Below are positions 7,906 through 15,287 of a stretch of DNA of 64,000 nucleotides, in pieces. Within the stretch, counting starts at the first letter, position 1, and each line of letters opens with the position of its first letter. Source of the stretch: Rhizobium sp. WYCCWR10014 (lineage in GTDB: Bacteria; Pseudomonadota; Alphaproteobacteria; Rhizobiales; Rhizobiaceae); the NCBI RefSeq assembly GCF_001657485.1, contig NZ_LXFU01000037.1, positions 124,001 through 188,000 on the forward strand, read 5' to 3'. Below the pieces are notes generated by a model. The model had not been told where the DNA came from. It ran no database searches and was given only the letters and a program-made list of their open reading frames with translations. Made by a program: the position numbers and the translations under genes.

Positions 7906-9627
7906 TTATTCCATCGGCACCGCCACAAACCGCAGATCGCCATTTGCCGATGCGATCATCAGTTGGGCGTTGCGGCGGCCCTCCTGTTTCAGCGCCTGCA
8001 CCTTGGCGGCGACAGCATCCGGCGACTTCATGAACTCCTGCGCCACCTCGACGATCACGTCGCCGGGCTTCAGCCCCTTTTCGGCGGAAGCGGAGCCAGG
8101 CGTCACCTCTGTCACGACGACGCCGTCGACGCTCTCGGCGATGCCGAAAGCCTTGCGAGTCTCGGCGCTCAACAGTGACAGTGACAGCCCGAGCACGTTC
8201 TTCGGCGTTGCCGCATCCGGCGACACCTGGCCCTTATGCTGGTCGGGTGTATCAGGTGCGGGCTTTGCCTGATCGCCAGTGTCAGGCTGGTCCATATCCT
8301 GATTTTCGCCCGGGTCCGGGGTGATCACGCCGTCGTCCTGTGAACCATCTGGCGCCGCATCGTCGGATGCAGCCGCCTGATCGCTGTCCTCAAGCCGGCC
8401 AAGTTTCACTTTGACGGTCTGCTCCTTGCCGTCGCGCAACACCACCACGTCGACTTCCTTGCCGACCGTGCTTTCCGCCACGACGCGCGGCAGATCGCGC
8501 ATTTCGCTGACGGTCTTGCCGTCGAATTTCAAAATGACGTCGCCCGCCTTGATCGAGCCGTCGTCGACCGGTCCACCCTTGATGACGCCGGCGACCAGCG
8601 CACCCTTTGCAGTGTCGAGCCCGAGGCTGTCGGCGATATCGTCGGTCACCGGTTGGATGCGCACGCCGAGCCAGCCGCGCCGCGTCTCGCCATATTCGCG
8701 CAGCTGGTCAACGACGCCGGAGGCAAGCTCCGACGGCACCGAGAAGCCGATGCCGATCGAGCCGCCGCTCGGCGAAATGATCGCCGTGTTGATGCCGATC
8801 ACTTCACCCTTCATGTTGAAGAGCGGGCCGCCGGAATTGCCCTTGTTGATCGCCGCATCCGTCTGGATGAAGTTGTCGTAGGGGCCGGCATTGATGTTGC
8901 GGCCGCGCCCGGAAATGATGCCGACCGTCACCGAACCGCCAAAGCCGAACGGATTGCCGATCGCCATCACCCAATCGCCGATGCGCATCGTGCTGGAATC
9001 GCCGAATTTCACGGATTTCAGCGGCGCCTTCGGCTCGACCTTCAGCACCGAAAGATCGGTCTTCGTATCGGTGCCGATCAGCTTCGCCTTGAGCTTCGAA
9101 CCATTGGCAAAATTGATCTCGATATCGTCGGCACCCTCGATCACATGGTTGTTGGTGACGATATAGCCCGCCGGATCGATGACGAAGCCGGAGCCAAGCG
9201 AGCTGACATTGTGGTTGCCGCCCTTGTTGCCCTGCTGCTTGTTGAAGAAGTCGTTGAAGAATTCCTGGAAAGGCGAGCCGTCGGGGGCGCGCGGCGCCGG
9301 GCCTGCGCCCTCGTCGTCCTTCACATTCTGCGAAGTCGAGATGTTGACCACGGCGTCGAGCAGCCCCTCGGCGAGATCGGCGACGGAAGCCGGGCCGTTG
9401 TTGGGCATTCCCTGGATCGGAGCGGTCTGCTGCGGTGCGGCGGGTACGGGAGGCGTAGGAGCGGGAGCAGCCGTTTCCGGAGCAGCGGGTGCCGCAACCC
9501 CAGGTGCCGTCGTCTCAGGAGCGGTTTGCGCATAGGCGACCCCGTTCATGCCGGCATGCGCAAGAATTGCAGCGCTGGCCATAAGCGCGAGCGTTCGTCT
9601 GAAGGGCGAGCGAATCGTGGGGGCCAT
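7906..9627 (-). CDS. degP: Periplasmic serine protease DegP/HtrA (Do family)
   Basis: This 573-residue protease degrades misfolded envelope proteins. A signal peptide covers about 1-33 and a Pro/Ala-rich linker follows. The trypsin-like domain has the triad H161 (TNNHVIEG), D191 (TDLSVLKV) and S265 (NKGNSGGPL). Two PDZ domains (about 290-395 and 475-570) are separated by an acidic, proline-rich insert. Start ATG 9627 has AGGAAG upstream and is preferred to the TTG one codon before it. It follows hflK-hflC, the usual order, but a terminator at 9768-9797 lies between, so it probably also has its own promoter. An inverted repeat GGTGA-NN-TCACC at 9691-9702 could be a regulator site. Confidence 0.94.
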   Translation of the reverse strand: MAPTIRSPFRRTLALMASAAILAHAGMNGVAYAQTAPETTAPGVAAPAAPETAAPAPTPPVPAAPQQTAPIQGMPNNGPASVADLAEGLLDAVVNISTSQNVKDDEGAGPAPRAPDGSPFQEFFNDFFNKQQGNKGGNHNVSSLGSGFVIDPAGYIVTNNHVIEGADDIEINFANGSKLKAKLIGTDTKTDLSVLKVEPKAPLKSVKFGDSSTMRIGDWVMAIGNPFGFGGSVTVGIISGRGRNINAGPYDNFIQTDAAINKGNSGGPLFNMKGEVIGINTAIISPSGGSIGIGFSVPSELASGVVDQLREYGETRRGWLGVRIQPVTDDIADSLGLDTAKGALVAGVIKGGPVDDGSIKAGDVILKFDGKTVSEMRDLPRVVAESTVGKEVDVVVLRDGKEQTVKVKLGRLEDSDQAAASDDAAPDGSQDDGVITPDPGENQDMDQPDTGDQAKPAPDTPDQHKGQVSPDAATPKNVLGLSLSLLSAETRKAFGIAESVDGVVVTEVTPGSASAEKGLKPGDVIVEVAQEFMKSPDAVAAKVQALKQEGRRNAQLMIASANGDLRFVAVPME

Positions 9628-9767
9628 CAAGCTTCCTCATAAGGGTGCATGCGCACATTGAGCATCAGCATAAGGCGGAATGATGGAGGGTGAAATCACC
9701 TTTTCGCGAAATCCCCGTGCAATGTGACGTGGCCTCGCAAAAGCCGGATCGTCTCAATCATTCCACG

Positions 9768-9797
9768 AAAAAAGGGCCGGCGCTCGGGCCGGCCCTT
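9768..9797 (-). terminator. Terminator of the hflKC transcript
   Basis: On the minus strand a 10-bp stem AAGGGCCGGC / GCCGGCCCTT with a six-base loop is followed by six T residues. It lies 30 bases after the hflC stop codon. Confidence 0.85.
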
Positions 9798-9826
9798 CCA
9801 GGATTATCGGGTTCGTTTCACTGCCG

Positions 9827-10792
9827 TCAGTTCGTCGGCTGGGCCGGTGCTGCGGGAGCAACTGCGCCGGGAACTGCCGGAACTGGTGCGGCCGGATTTG
9901 TCGGCTGCAGAGTGCCGGCTGCATTGTCGAAATAGCGGAAGAATTCCGAATTCGGCGACAGCACCAGCGTCGTATCCTGCGACGAGAGAGCGGAGGAATA
10001 GGCCGCCATCGAGCGATAGAACTCGAAGAAGGCTGGATCCTTGCTGAAGACTTCGGCGAAGACGCGGTTGCGTTCCGCATCGCCTTGGCCTCGAAGGATT
10101 TCCGCATCGCGCTGGGCGCCCGCGGTGAGTTCGACAACCTGACGGTCGGCAATGGCGCGCCGCCGCTGGCCTTCCTCATTGCCCTCGGCACGGATACGCT
10201 CGGCCTCGGCAAGGCGTTCCGAACGCATGGCATTATAGGTGTTCGGTGCAACCTCCGGCGAAAGGTCGGTGCGGCGGATGCGAACGTCGTCTATATGCAG
10301 ACCGAGATTTTCGGCATCTGTGCGCAGATCGTCGCGAATCTCCAGCATCATTGCGACACGCTCTTCGGAGAGCGCGGCATTGTAGTCACGCAGACCGTAG
10401 ACGCGGCGAAGCGATGAATCGAGCTGCGCTCTCAACCGCGCTTCCGCGGCTTCGCGATCGCCCGATACCGTTTCGCGGAAGCGGCGAACATCCGAGATGT
10501 TATAGATCACGAAGGCATCGACATCGAAGGTCTGGCCGTCCTGAACCTGAACGCGGATATTGTCGAGATCGAGCCTCAACGCCTGCTTTTCGACCAGCTG
10601 AACGCGGTCGGCATCCATAAAGCCAAAGGGCAGCTTGAAATAAATGCCAGGCTCGGTCTTGACCGACTGGATCTGGCCGAAACGGACGACGATGGCTTGC
10701 TCACGTGCATTCACCACGAAGATGGACGAATAGAGCCCGACCAGCACGATGGCGAGGATGATGAAAATGATGGGAAGTCTGTTCGATGTCAT
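9827..10792 (-). CDS. hflC: HflC, regulator of FtsH protease
   Basis: HflC is a single-span membrane SPFH/band-7 protein that forms a large complex with HflK around the FtsH protease. The 321-residue product has an N-terminal membrane segment (about 7-27; LPIIFIILAIVLVGLYSSIF) and the SPFH domain (about 28-200). A charged coiled coil follows (RLAEAERIRAEGNEEGQRRR), then a Pro/Ala-rich tail that is longer than usual. The start lies three bases after the hflK stop, so the two are translationally linked. Confidence 0.94.
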   Translation of the reverse strand: MTSNRLPIIFIILAIVLVGLYSSIFVVNAREQAIVVRFGQIQSVKTEPGIYFKLPFGFMDADRVQLVEKQALRLDLDNIRVQVQDGQTFDVDAFVIYNISDVRRFRETVSGDREAAEARLRAQLDSSLRRVYGLRDYNAALSEERVAMMLEIRDDLRTDAENLGLHIDDVRIRRTDLSPEVAPNTYNAMRSERLAEAERIRAEGNEEGQRRRAIADRQVVELTAGAQRDAEILRGQGDAERNRVFAEVFSKDPAFFEFYRSMAAYSSALSSQDTTLVLSPNSEFFRYFDNAAGTLQPTNPAAPVPAVPGAVAPAAPAQPTN

Positions 10793-10795
10793 GAC

Positions 10796-11878
10796 TCAAC
10801 CTCCCTGTTGCGCCGGTTTGCCGAGCTCATTGAGCGGCAGATAGGGCAGGACTCCCTGCTTCTCGTCGATAATGACCTTCCGGGAATTCTTCAGCACCTG
10901 CTCCATCGTTTCGAGGTACAACCGCTTGCGGGTCACGTCGGGCGCCTTGGAATATTCGTCGTTGATCGCCGTGAACCGCTGCGCTTCACCTTCCGCCTCC
11001 TTCACGACACGGTCCTTGTAAGCGGCTGAATCTTCGCGGATTCTGGCCGCATCGCCTCGCGCCTGGCCGAGCTTCTGGTTGGTATAGCGATTAGCCTCTT
11101 CGATCGTGCTGTCGCGGTCACGGCCGGCACGCTGCACTTCTTCGAAAGCATCGGCGACTTCCCGCGGCGGTGCCACGTTCTGGATCGTCACGCCGGTCAC
11201 GGTCACGCCCGCGCCATAGCGGTTCATGGTGTCCTGCAGGATATTGAGCACATCCACTTCGATCGGCTGACGATTGCTGCGGAAGGCGTCCTGCGCCGGA
11301 CGCCGGCCGACGATTTCACGCATGGCACTGTCGGAAACCTGCTGCAGCGTCTCTGCCGGATTCTCGACGTTGAAGAGATAGGCCTTGGGATCGCTGACGG
11401 TGTAGAAGACAGCGAATTGCACGTTGATGACGCTCTTGTCGCTGGACAGCATCAGGCCGTTCGAAGACGAGGCCGAAGTCGCCCCGATATTTAGCTGCTG
11501 CACGGTCACCTTGACCGTCTCCACTGTTTCCATCGGCCAAAGATGGAAATGCAGGCCCGGCATGGAAATCTCGTCCTTCGGCTTGCCGAACCGCAGTTCG
11601 ACGCCGCGCTCGTCCGGCTGCACGACATAAATGCACTGGATCAGCCAGAAGACGGCGACGATCGCCACGACGATCACTGCCACGCCGCCATTGAAGCCGC
11701 CGGGAATGATGTTGCGCAGCTGGTCCTGGCCGCGCCGGATGATATCTTCCAGATCAGGCGGTCCGCCCTTGCCGCCGCCACCGCGCGGCCGGTTCGGCCC
11801 CTGTCCCCATGGTCCCTGATTATTACCGCCGCCGCCGCCCCAAGGGCCGCCGCCGCCATTCTGATTGCTCCAGGGCAT
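10796..11878 (-). CDS. hflK: HflK, regulator of FtsH protease
   Basis: HflK is the partner of HflC in the membrane complex that modulates FtsH. The 360-residue protein begins with a cytosolic Gly/Asn/Pro-rich stretch typical of HflK (MPWSNQNGGGGPWGGG). One membrane segment sits at about 68-90, followed by an SPFH domain and coiled coil. An in-frame upstream extension of 34 codons is unlikely because MPWSNQ is the usual HflK start. The gene follows thyA-folA after a 148-base gap and is probably cotranscribed with hflC. Confidence 0.94.
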   Translation of the reverse strand: MPWSNQNGGGGPWGGGGGNNQGPWGQGPNRPRGGGGKGGPPDLEDIIRRGQDQLRNIIPGGFNGGVAVIVVAIVAVFWLIQCIYVVQPDERGVELRFGKPKDEISMPGLHFHLWPMETVETVKVTVQQLNIGATSASSSNGLMLSSDKSVINVQFAVFYTVSDPKAYLFNVENPAETLQQVSDSAMREIVGRRPAQDAFRSNRQPIEVDVLNILQDTMNRYGAGVTVTGVTIQNVAPPREVADAFEEVQRAGRDRDSTIEEANRYTNQKLGQARGDAARIREDSAAYKDRVVKEAEGEAQRFTAINDEYSKAPDVTRKRLYLETMEQVLKNSRKVIIDEKQGVLPYLPLNELGKPAQQGG

Positions 11879-12026
11879 CAAAACCTCGTTGTTCGTTAAG
11901 TCTCCACGCATCCGAAACCGTGGGGGCTGACCGGCGGACGCGTTGGTGACCGTTATAGGTATCACCGCATCGGCTTTCAACGCAGCGTGAGAAACTTGGT
12001 CAATTTAATTGGAAAATAGTTCATTT

Positions 12027-12545
12027 TCAGGCGTGACGGCGTTCGTAAACGATGAAACGCGTGGGATAACTGTCCTTTTCGCCGGCCGGAACCGCGATCG
12101 CCTCCCCCGCCTGCCAGATGTCGGGATCGATCGCGGGAAACGACGTGTCTCCGTCGAGATCGACCTCGACATGCGTGATGCACATCCGGTCGGCAAGACC
12201 GATCGCCTGGGCATAGATCTGCCCGCCGCCGAGAATGCAGATCTCGTCGACGCCGGCTTCGAGCGCCAGCCTTTCGGCCGCCGTTATCGCCTCGGACAGC
12301 GAATGCGTCATGCTGACATCAGCATGGTCTATCGCCGCCTGTCGCGAGATGACGACGTTCGGCCGTCCCGGCAGCGGCTTACCGATCGAATCGTAGGTCT
12401 TGCGGCCCATCACCACAGGTTTTCCCAATGTCAGCGCCTTGAAGCGCTTGAGATCGCTCGAAAGCCGCCACGGCATGTCGCCGTCCCGGCCGATAATGCC
12501 GTTGCGGGCAACGGCGGCGATAATGGTCCTGCGGATGTCGGCCAT
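12027..12545 (-). CDS. folA: Dihydrofolate reductase
   Basis: Dihydrofolate reductase regenerates tetrahydrofolate from the dihydrofolate released by thymidylate synthase. The 172-residue product shows the N-terminal IIAAVARNGIIGRDGDMPWRL, with the substrate-binding acidic residue in GDMPW, and the NADPH-binding segments VVMGRKTYDSIG and ILGGGQIYAQA. Start ATG 12545 lies 13 bases after the thyA stop, consistent with a thyA-folA operon. Confidence 0.95.
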   Translation of the reverse strand: MADIRRTIIAAVARNGIIGRDGDMPWRLSSDLKRFKALTLGKPVVMGRKTYDSIGKPLPGRPNVVISRQAAIDHADVSMTHSLSEAITAAERLALEAGVDEICILGGGQIYAQAIGLADRMCITHVEVDLDGDTSFPAIDPDIWQAGEAIAVPAGEKDSYPTRFIVYERRHA

Positions 12546-12558
12546 GGAATATCCCGGA

Positions 12559-13353
12559 TCAGACGGCGATCGGCGCCTTGATGCTGGCATCGGCCTCGTA
12601 GCCGATCAGCTCGAAATCGTCGAAGGTGAAGCCGAAAATGTCCTTCACATCAGGCTTGATGCGCATGAACGGCAGCGGCTTCGGCCGGCGCGCCAGCTGC
12701 AGCTTCGCCTGGTCGAAATGGTTGTGATAGAGATGGGCGTCGCCGAGAGTGTGGACGAAGTCGCCGGGCTTCAGCCCGGTCACCTGAGCCACCATCATCG
12801 TCAGCAGCGCATAGGAGGCGATGTTGAACGGCACGCCGAGGAAGATATCGGCCGAGCGCTGGTAGAGCTGGCAGGAAAGCTTGCCGTCAGCCACATAGAA
12901 CTGGAACAGGCAATGGCAGGGCGGCAGCGCCATTTCGTCCACTTCGGCCGGATTCCAGGCCGAGACGATGTGGCGGCGCGAATTCGGATTGTTGACGATG
13001 CCTTTGACGAGGTTGGCGATCTGGTCGATATGGCCGCCGTCGGGCGCTGGCCAGGAGCGCCACTGGGCGCCGTAGACCGGCCCGAGATCGCCGTTTTCGT
13101 CGGCCCATTCGTCCCAGATCGAAACGCCGTTCTCCTTGAGATAGCGGATATTCGTCTCGCCCTTCAGGAACCAGAGAAGCTCGTGGATGATCGAGCGCAG
13201 ATGCAGCTTCTTCGTGGTGAGAACGGGGAAGCCCTCTTCGAGGTCGAAGCGCATCTGGTAGCCGAAGACCGAGCGCGTGCCGGTGCCGGTGCGGTCGCCC
13301 CGGTCGGAGCCCTTTTCCATCACATGATTCAAGAGATCGAGATACTGCTTCAT
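12559..13353 (-). CDS. thyA: Thymidylate synthase
   Basis: ThyA methylates dUMP to dTMP with methylenetetrahydrofolate. The product is 264 residues, the same as the E. coli enzyme, with the nucleophile at C146 in LPPCHCLFQFYV. The phosphate-binding DRTGTGTRSVFG lies at about 20-31 and QRSADIFLGVPFNIASYA binds substrate. The frame is open for over 100 codons upstream, but ATG 13353 gives the family length. It is followed by folA, the enzyme that recycles its product. Confidence 0.97.
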   Translation of the reverse strand: MKQYLDLLNHVMEKGSDRGDRTGTGTRSVFGYQMRFDLEEGFPVLTTKKLHLRSIIHELLWFLKGETNIRYLKENGVSIWDEWADENGDLGPVYGAQWRSWPAPDGGHIDQIANLVKGIVNNPNSRRHIVSAWNPAEVDEMALPPCHCLFQFYVADGKLSCQLYQRSADIFLGVPFNIASYALLTMMVAQVTGLKPGDFVHTLGDAHLYHNHFDQAKLQLARRPKPLPFMRIKPDVKDIFGFTFDDFELIGYEADASIKAPIAV

Positions 13354-13499
13354 GTCGCGCTGATTCCGTTTCGGCCAATTTAAGCCTTCGGAACTGGGAA
13401 ACCAATCACCGGCGGGCATTTTCCCAATGTTTCTGATAGGTCGCATAACGCTTTTATGACGTTTGCCCTTTCCTTGGGCTGAGGAAACCACTATATCAC

Positions 13500-13830
13500 C
13501 CATGCCGGCTTTCGGGCCGGCTATGGCGATAAATGAGCGGTGTAATAAACCTATTGGACCCGGGGGCGGTACCCGGCGCCTCCACCAAAAACCGGCGGTC
13601 TCGAAGGCCGGCTTTTGATGGGGGCGAAACAGGATCGACAAGGGTGTAAAGATCGTCTTTTTGCTCGGCATTGTACCGCCGTTATCGGGCTAAAATTGTA
13701 GTTGCAAACGACAACTATGCGGAAGCTCGTCTCGCTGCTTAATCGCGGTGTGACACTTCAATCAAAGTCCTAGTGGTTCGCACCTCTAGGCGGGGTCCGA
13801 AGGCACCTGGCAACAGAAGCCTTCACCTTC
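13500..13830 (+). ncRNA. ssrA: tmRNA, two-piece circularly permuted form
   Basis: tmRNA rescues stalled ribosomes and tags the released protein for proteolysis. The acceptor piece comes first and ends with encoded CGCCTCCACCA at 13577-13587. The coding piece begins GGGGGCGAAACAGG at 13620, and GGGGGCG pairs with CGCCTCC to form the acceptor stem. The T-arm stem is CCGGG/CCCGG. The tag frame at 13704-13742 reads ANDNYAEARLAA followed by TAA. The segment between the pieces (13588-13619) should be removed by processing. The outer ends are approximate: a GCCGGC hairpin near 13504-13521 and a GAAGGC/GCCTTC hairpin ending at 13824 mark the likely limits. SspB, its degradation adaptor, is the next gene. 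Confidence 0.93.
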
Positions 13831-13954
13831 TCCCTGCCGCCGAAATCATGTATGCTGCTGAAAAACGTGACTCGGCTCCGGTCTTTCCCAAGGCGCCCGG
13901 ACGTGGCATACAACCTTGTGAAAAGACTCCGAACCGACGAAAGACAGGAAAAGC

Positions 13955-14470
13955 ATGGGGCAGGATCATATCCGCTACGACATTCTGGCACAGGATGCAC
14001 TTCGCGGCGTCATCCGCAAGGTATTGGCGGAAGTCGCAGCCACGGGCCGCCTGCCCGGTGATCATCACTTCTTCATCACTTTCCTCACCGGCGCCACCGG
14101 CGTGCGCATCTCCCAGCACCTGAAGTCGAAATACCCCGAGCAGATGACCATCGTCATCCAGCACCAGTTCTGGGACATGAAGATCACCGAGACGCATTTC
14201 GAGATCGGTCTTTCCTTTTCAGACGTTCCGGAAAAGCTGGTCATTCCATTCAATGCCATCCGCGGCTTCTACGATCCCTCCGTCAACTTCGAGCTCGAAT
14301 TCGACGTGCCGCTCGCCGATGGCGAGGAATTGCCGTCCGGCGAAATCACCGCCTATCCGGTGGATGCGGCTGGAAAGCCCGATGACGCCGCAGGCGCAAA
14401 ACCCGCCGACGGTGAAGAGAAGAAACCGGGCTCCGTCGTCTCGCTCGACTCCTTCCGCAAGAAGCAGTGA
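13955..14470 (+). CDS. sspB: SspB, ClpXP adaptor for ssrA-tagged proteins (alpha type)
   Basis: SspB binds the ssrA tag and tethers tagged proteins to ClpX. The 171-residue product has the compact substrate-binding domain (about 1-130), including FITFLTGATGVRIS and FWDMKITETHFEIGLSF. An acidic, Ala/Asp/Glu-rich flexible linker follows. The short C-terminal tail VVSLDSFRKKQ is in the position of the ClpX-binding motif. It lies about 125 bases after the tmRNA gene, putting tagging RNA and adaptor side by side. A terminator follows. Confidence 0.92.
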   Translation: MGQDHIRYDILAQDALRGVIRKVLAEVAATGRLPGDHHFFITFLTGATGVRISQHLKSKYPEQMTIVIQHQFWDMKITETHFEIGLSFSDVPEKLVIPFNAIRGFYDPSVNFELEFDVPLADGEELPSGEITAYPVDAAGKPDDAAGAKPADGEEKKPGSVVSLDSFRKKQ

Positions 14471-14474
14471 TTTG

Positions 14475-14498
14475 AAGGGAGGCCAAGCCTCCCTTTTT
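14475..14498 (+). terminator. Terminator after sspB
   Basis: The 9-bp stem AAGGGAGGC / GCCTCCCTT with loop CAA is followed by a T run, four bases after the sspB stop codon. The downstream DUF4169 gene therefore depends on read-through or on its own promoter. Confidence 0.88.
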
Positions 14499-14520
14499 CA
14501 TAGGGAATCCAGGTAATCGC

Positions 14521-14715
14521 ATGAGCGCCGAAATCATCAATCTGCGCCAGTTCCGCAAGAAGCAGGCTCGCTCCGAAAAGGAGAGGCAGGCCGAACAGAA
14601 CCGCATCTCCTTCGGCCGCACCAAGACCGAAAAGCAACTGACCCGCAGCCTGAACGACAAGGCCGACAAAGCCCATCGCGACGGCCGGATCGAGACGGAT
14701 GACGACGGCGCGTGA
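14521..14715 (+). CDS. DUF4169 family small protein
   Basis: This 64-residue, highly charged, probably helical protein has no membrane segment. Its N-terminus contains IINLRQFRKKQ (residues 5-15), which matches the C-terminal tail of the neighbouring SspB (VVSLDSFRKKQ) at Leu, Phe and Arg-Lys-Lys-Gln with the same spacing. The rest is Lys/Arg/Glu-rich and ends acidic. I recognise it as the DUF4169 family, whose function is unknown. It lies just after sspB and before a ribbon-helix-helix protein. Confidence 0.8.
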   Translation: MSAEIINLRQFRKKQARSEKERQAEQNRISFGRTKTEKQLTRSLNDKADKAHRDGRIETDDDGA

Positions 14716-14872
14716 CGCTTTCACGCAAAGCGTGAAAAGCTGGAATGGATTCTGCGATCAGCCACTTGCGCCCTTTCCTTGAATCGATCTGCCAACCCAC
14801 GCTTAATTTCATAGAACGTCCTGAGCGCGTCGTCTCGGCCGCGCTGTGCTCCATCCGGGATGTGAAGGCCCC

Positions 14873-15094
14873 ATGATTCGCAAGCATTCGGCGACATTGC
14901 ACGGCCATCGCACCAGTTTCTCGCTGGAGGATGAGTTCTGGACCGAGCTGAAGACGATTGCCGCAGCCCGTTCTATGCCGCTCGCCGCCCTGATCTCCGA
15001 AATCGACGACCACCGCCCACCGGACAGCAACCTGTCCTCGGCGCTGCGCTTGCATGTGCTTTCCTGGCTGAAGGCGGGCGCTGTCCAGCCTTGA
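14873..15094 (+). CDS. Ribbon-helix-helix domain protein
   Basis: The 73-residue product reads as a ribbon-helix-helix protein: a short beta strand (HRTSFSLEDEFW) followed by two helices (ELKTIAAARSMPLAALISEI and SALRLHVLSWLKAG). This suggests a small dimeric DNA-binding protein of the RHH_4 type. The start at ATG 14873 (MIRKHSATLHGH) is preferred to an in-frame upstream codon at 14846. It is not paired with a toxin gene here. Its target is unknown. Confidence 0.75.
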   Translation: MIRKHSATLHGHRTSFSLEDEFWTELKTIAAARSMPLAALISEIDDHRPPDSNLSSALRLHVLSWLKAGAVQP

Positions 15095-15114
15095 TGCATG
15101 TTGCTCAAAATCGC

Positions 15115-15219
15115 CTAGAGCAATTCTAGGAAAAGTGCGAAGCGGTTTTCCGTCCGGAATTGCGTAAAAACAAAAGGCTAGAGCGGTCCTGTGCTTCCGT
15201 TAAAAGCTGAACCGCTCTA
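15115..15219. repeat. Two short nested inverted repeats
   Basis: The first unit (15115-15178) is TAGAGCAATTC..., with CAATTC/GAATTG flanking GGAAAA/TTTTCC around GTGCGAAGCGG. The second (about 15180-15219) pairs AGAGCGGT with ACCGCTCT. The same GAAAAGTG-N-GCGGTTTTC core appears at 19042-19089. I recognise this as a dispersed intergenic palindrome family common in rhizobia. Confidence 0.75.
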
Positions 15220-15287
15220 CGATTTGGGACGACATCAATGAAAACAAGGACCTGAAGCGTCTTGCATGAATCAAATTCTATGCGCTT

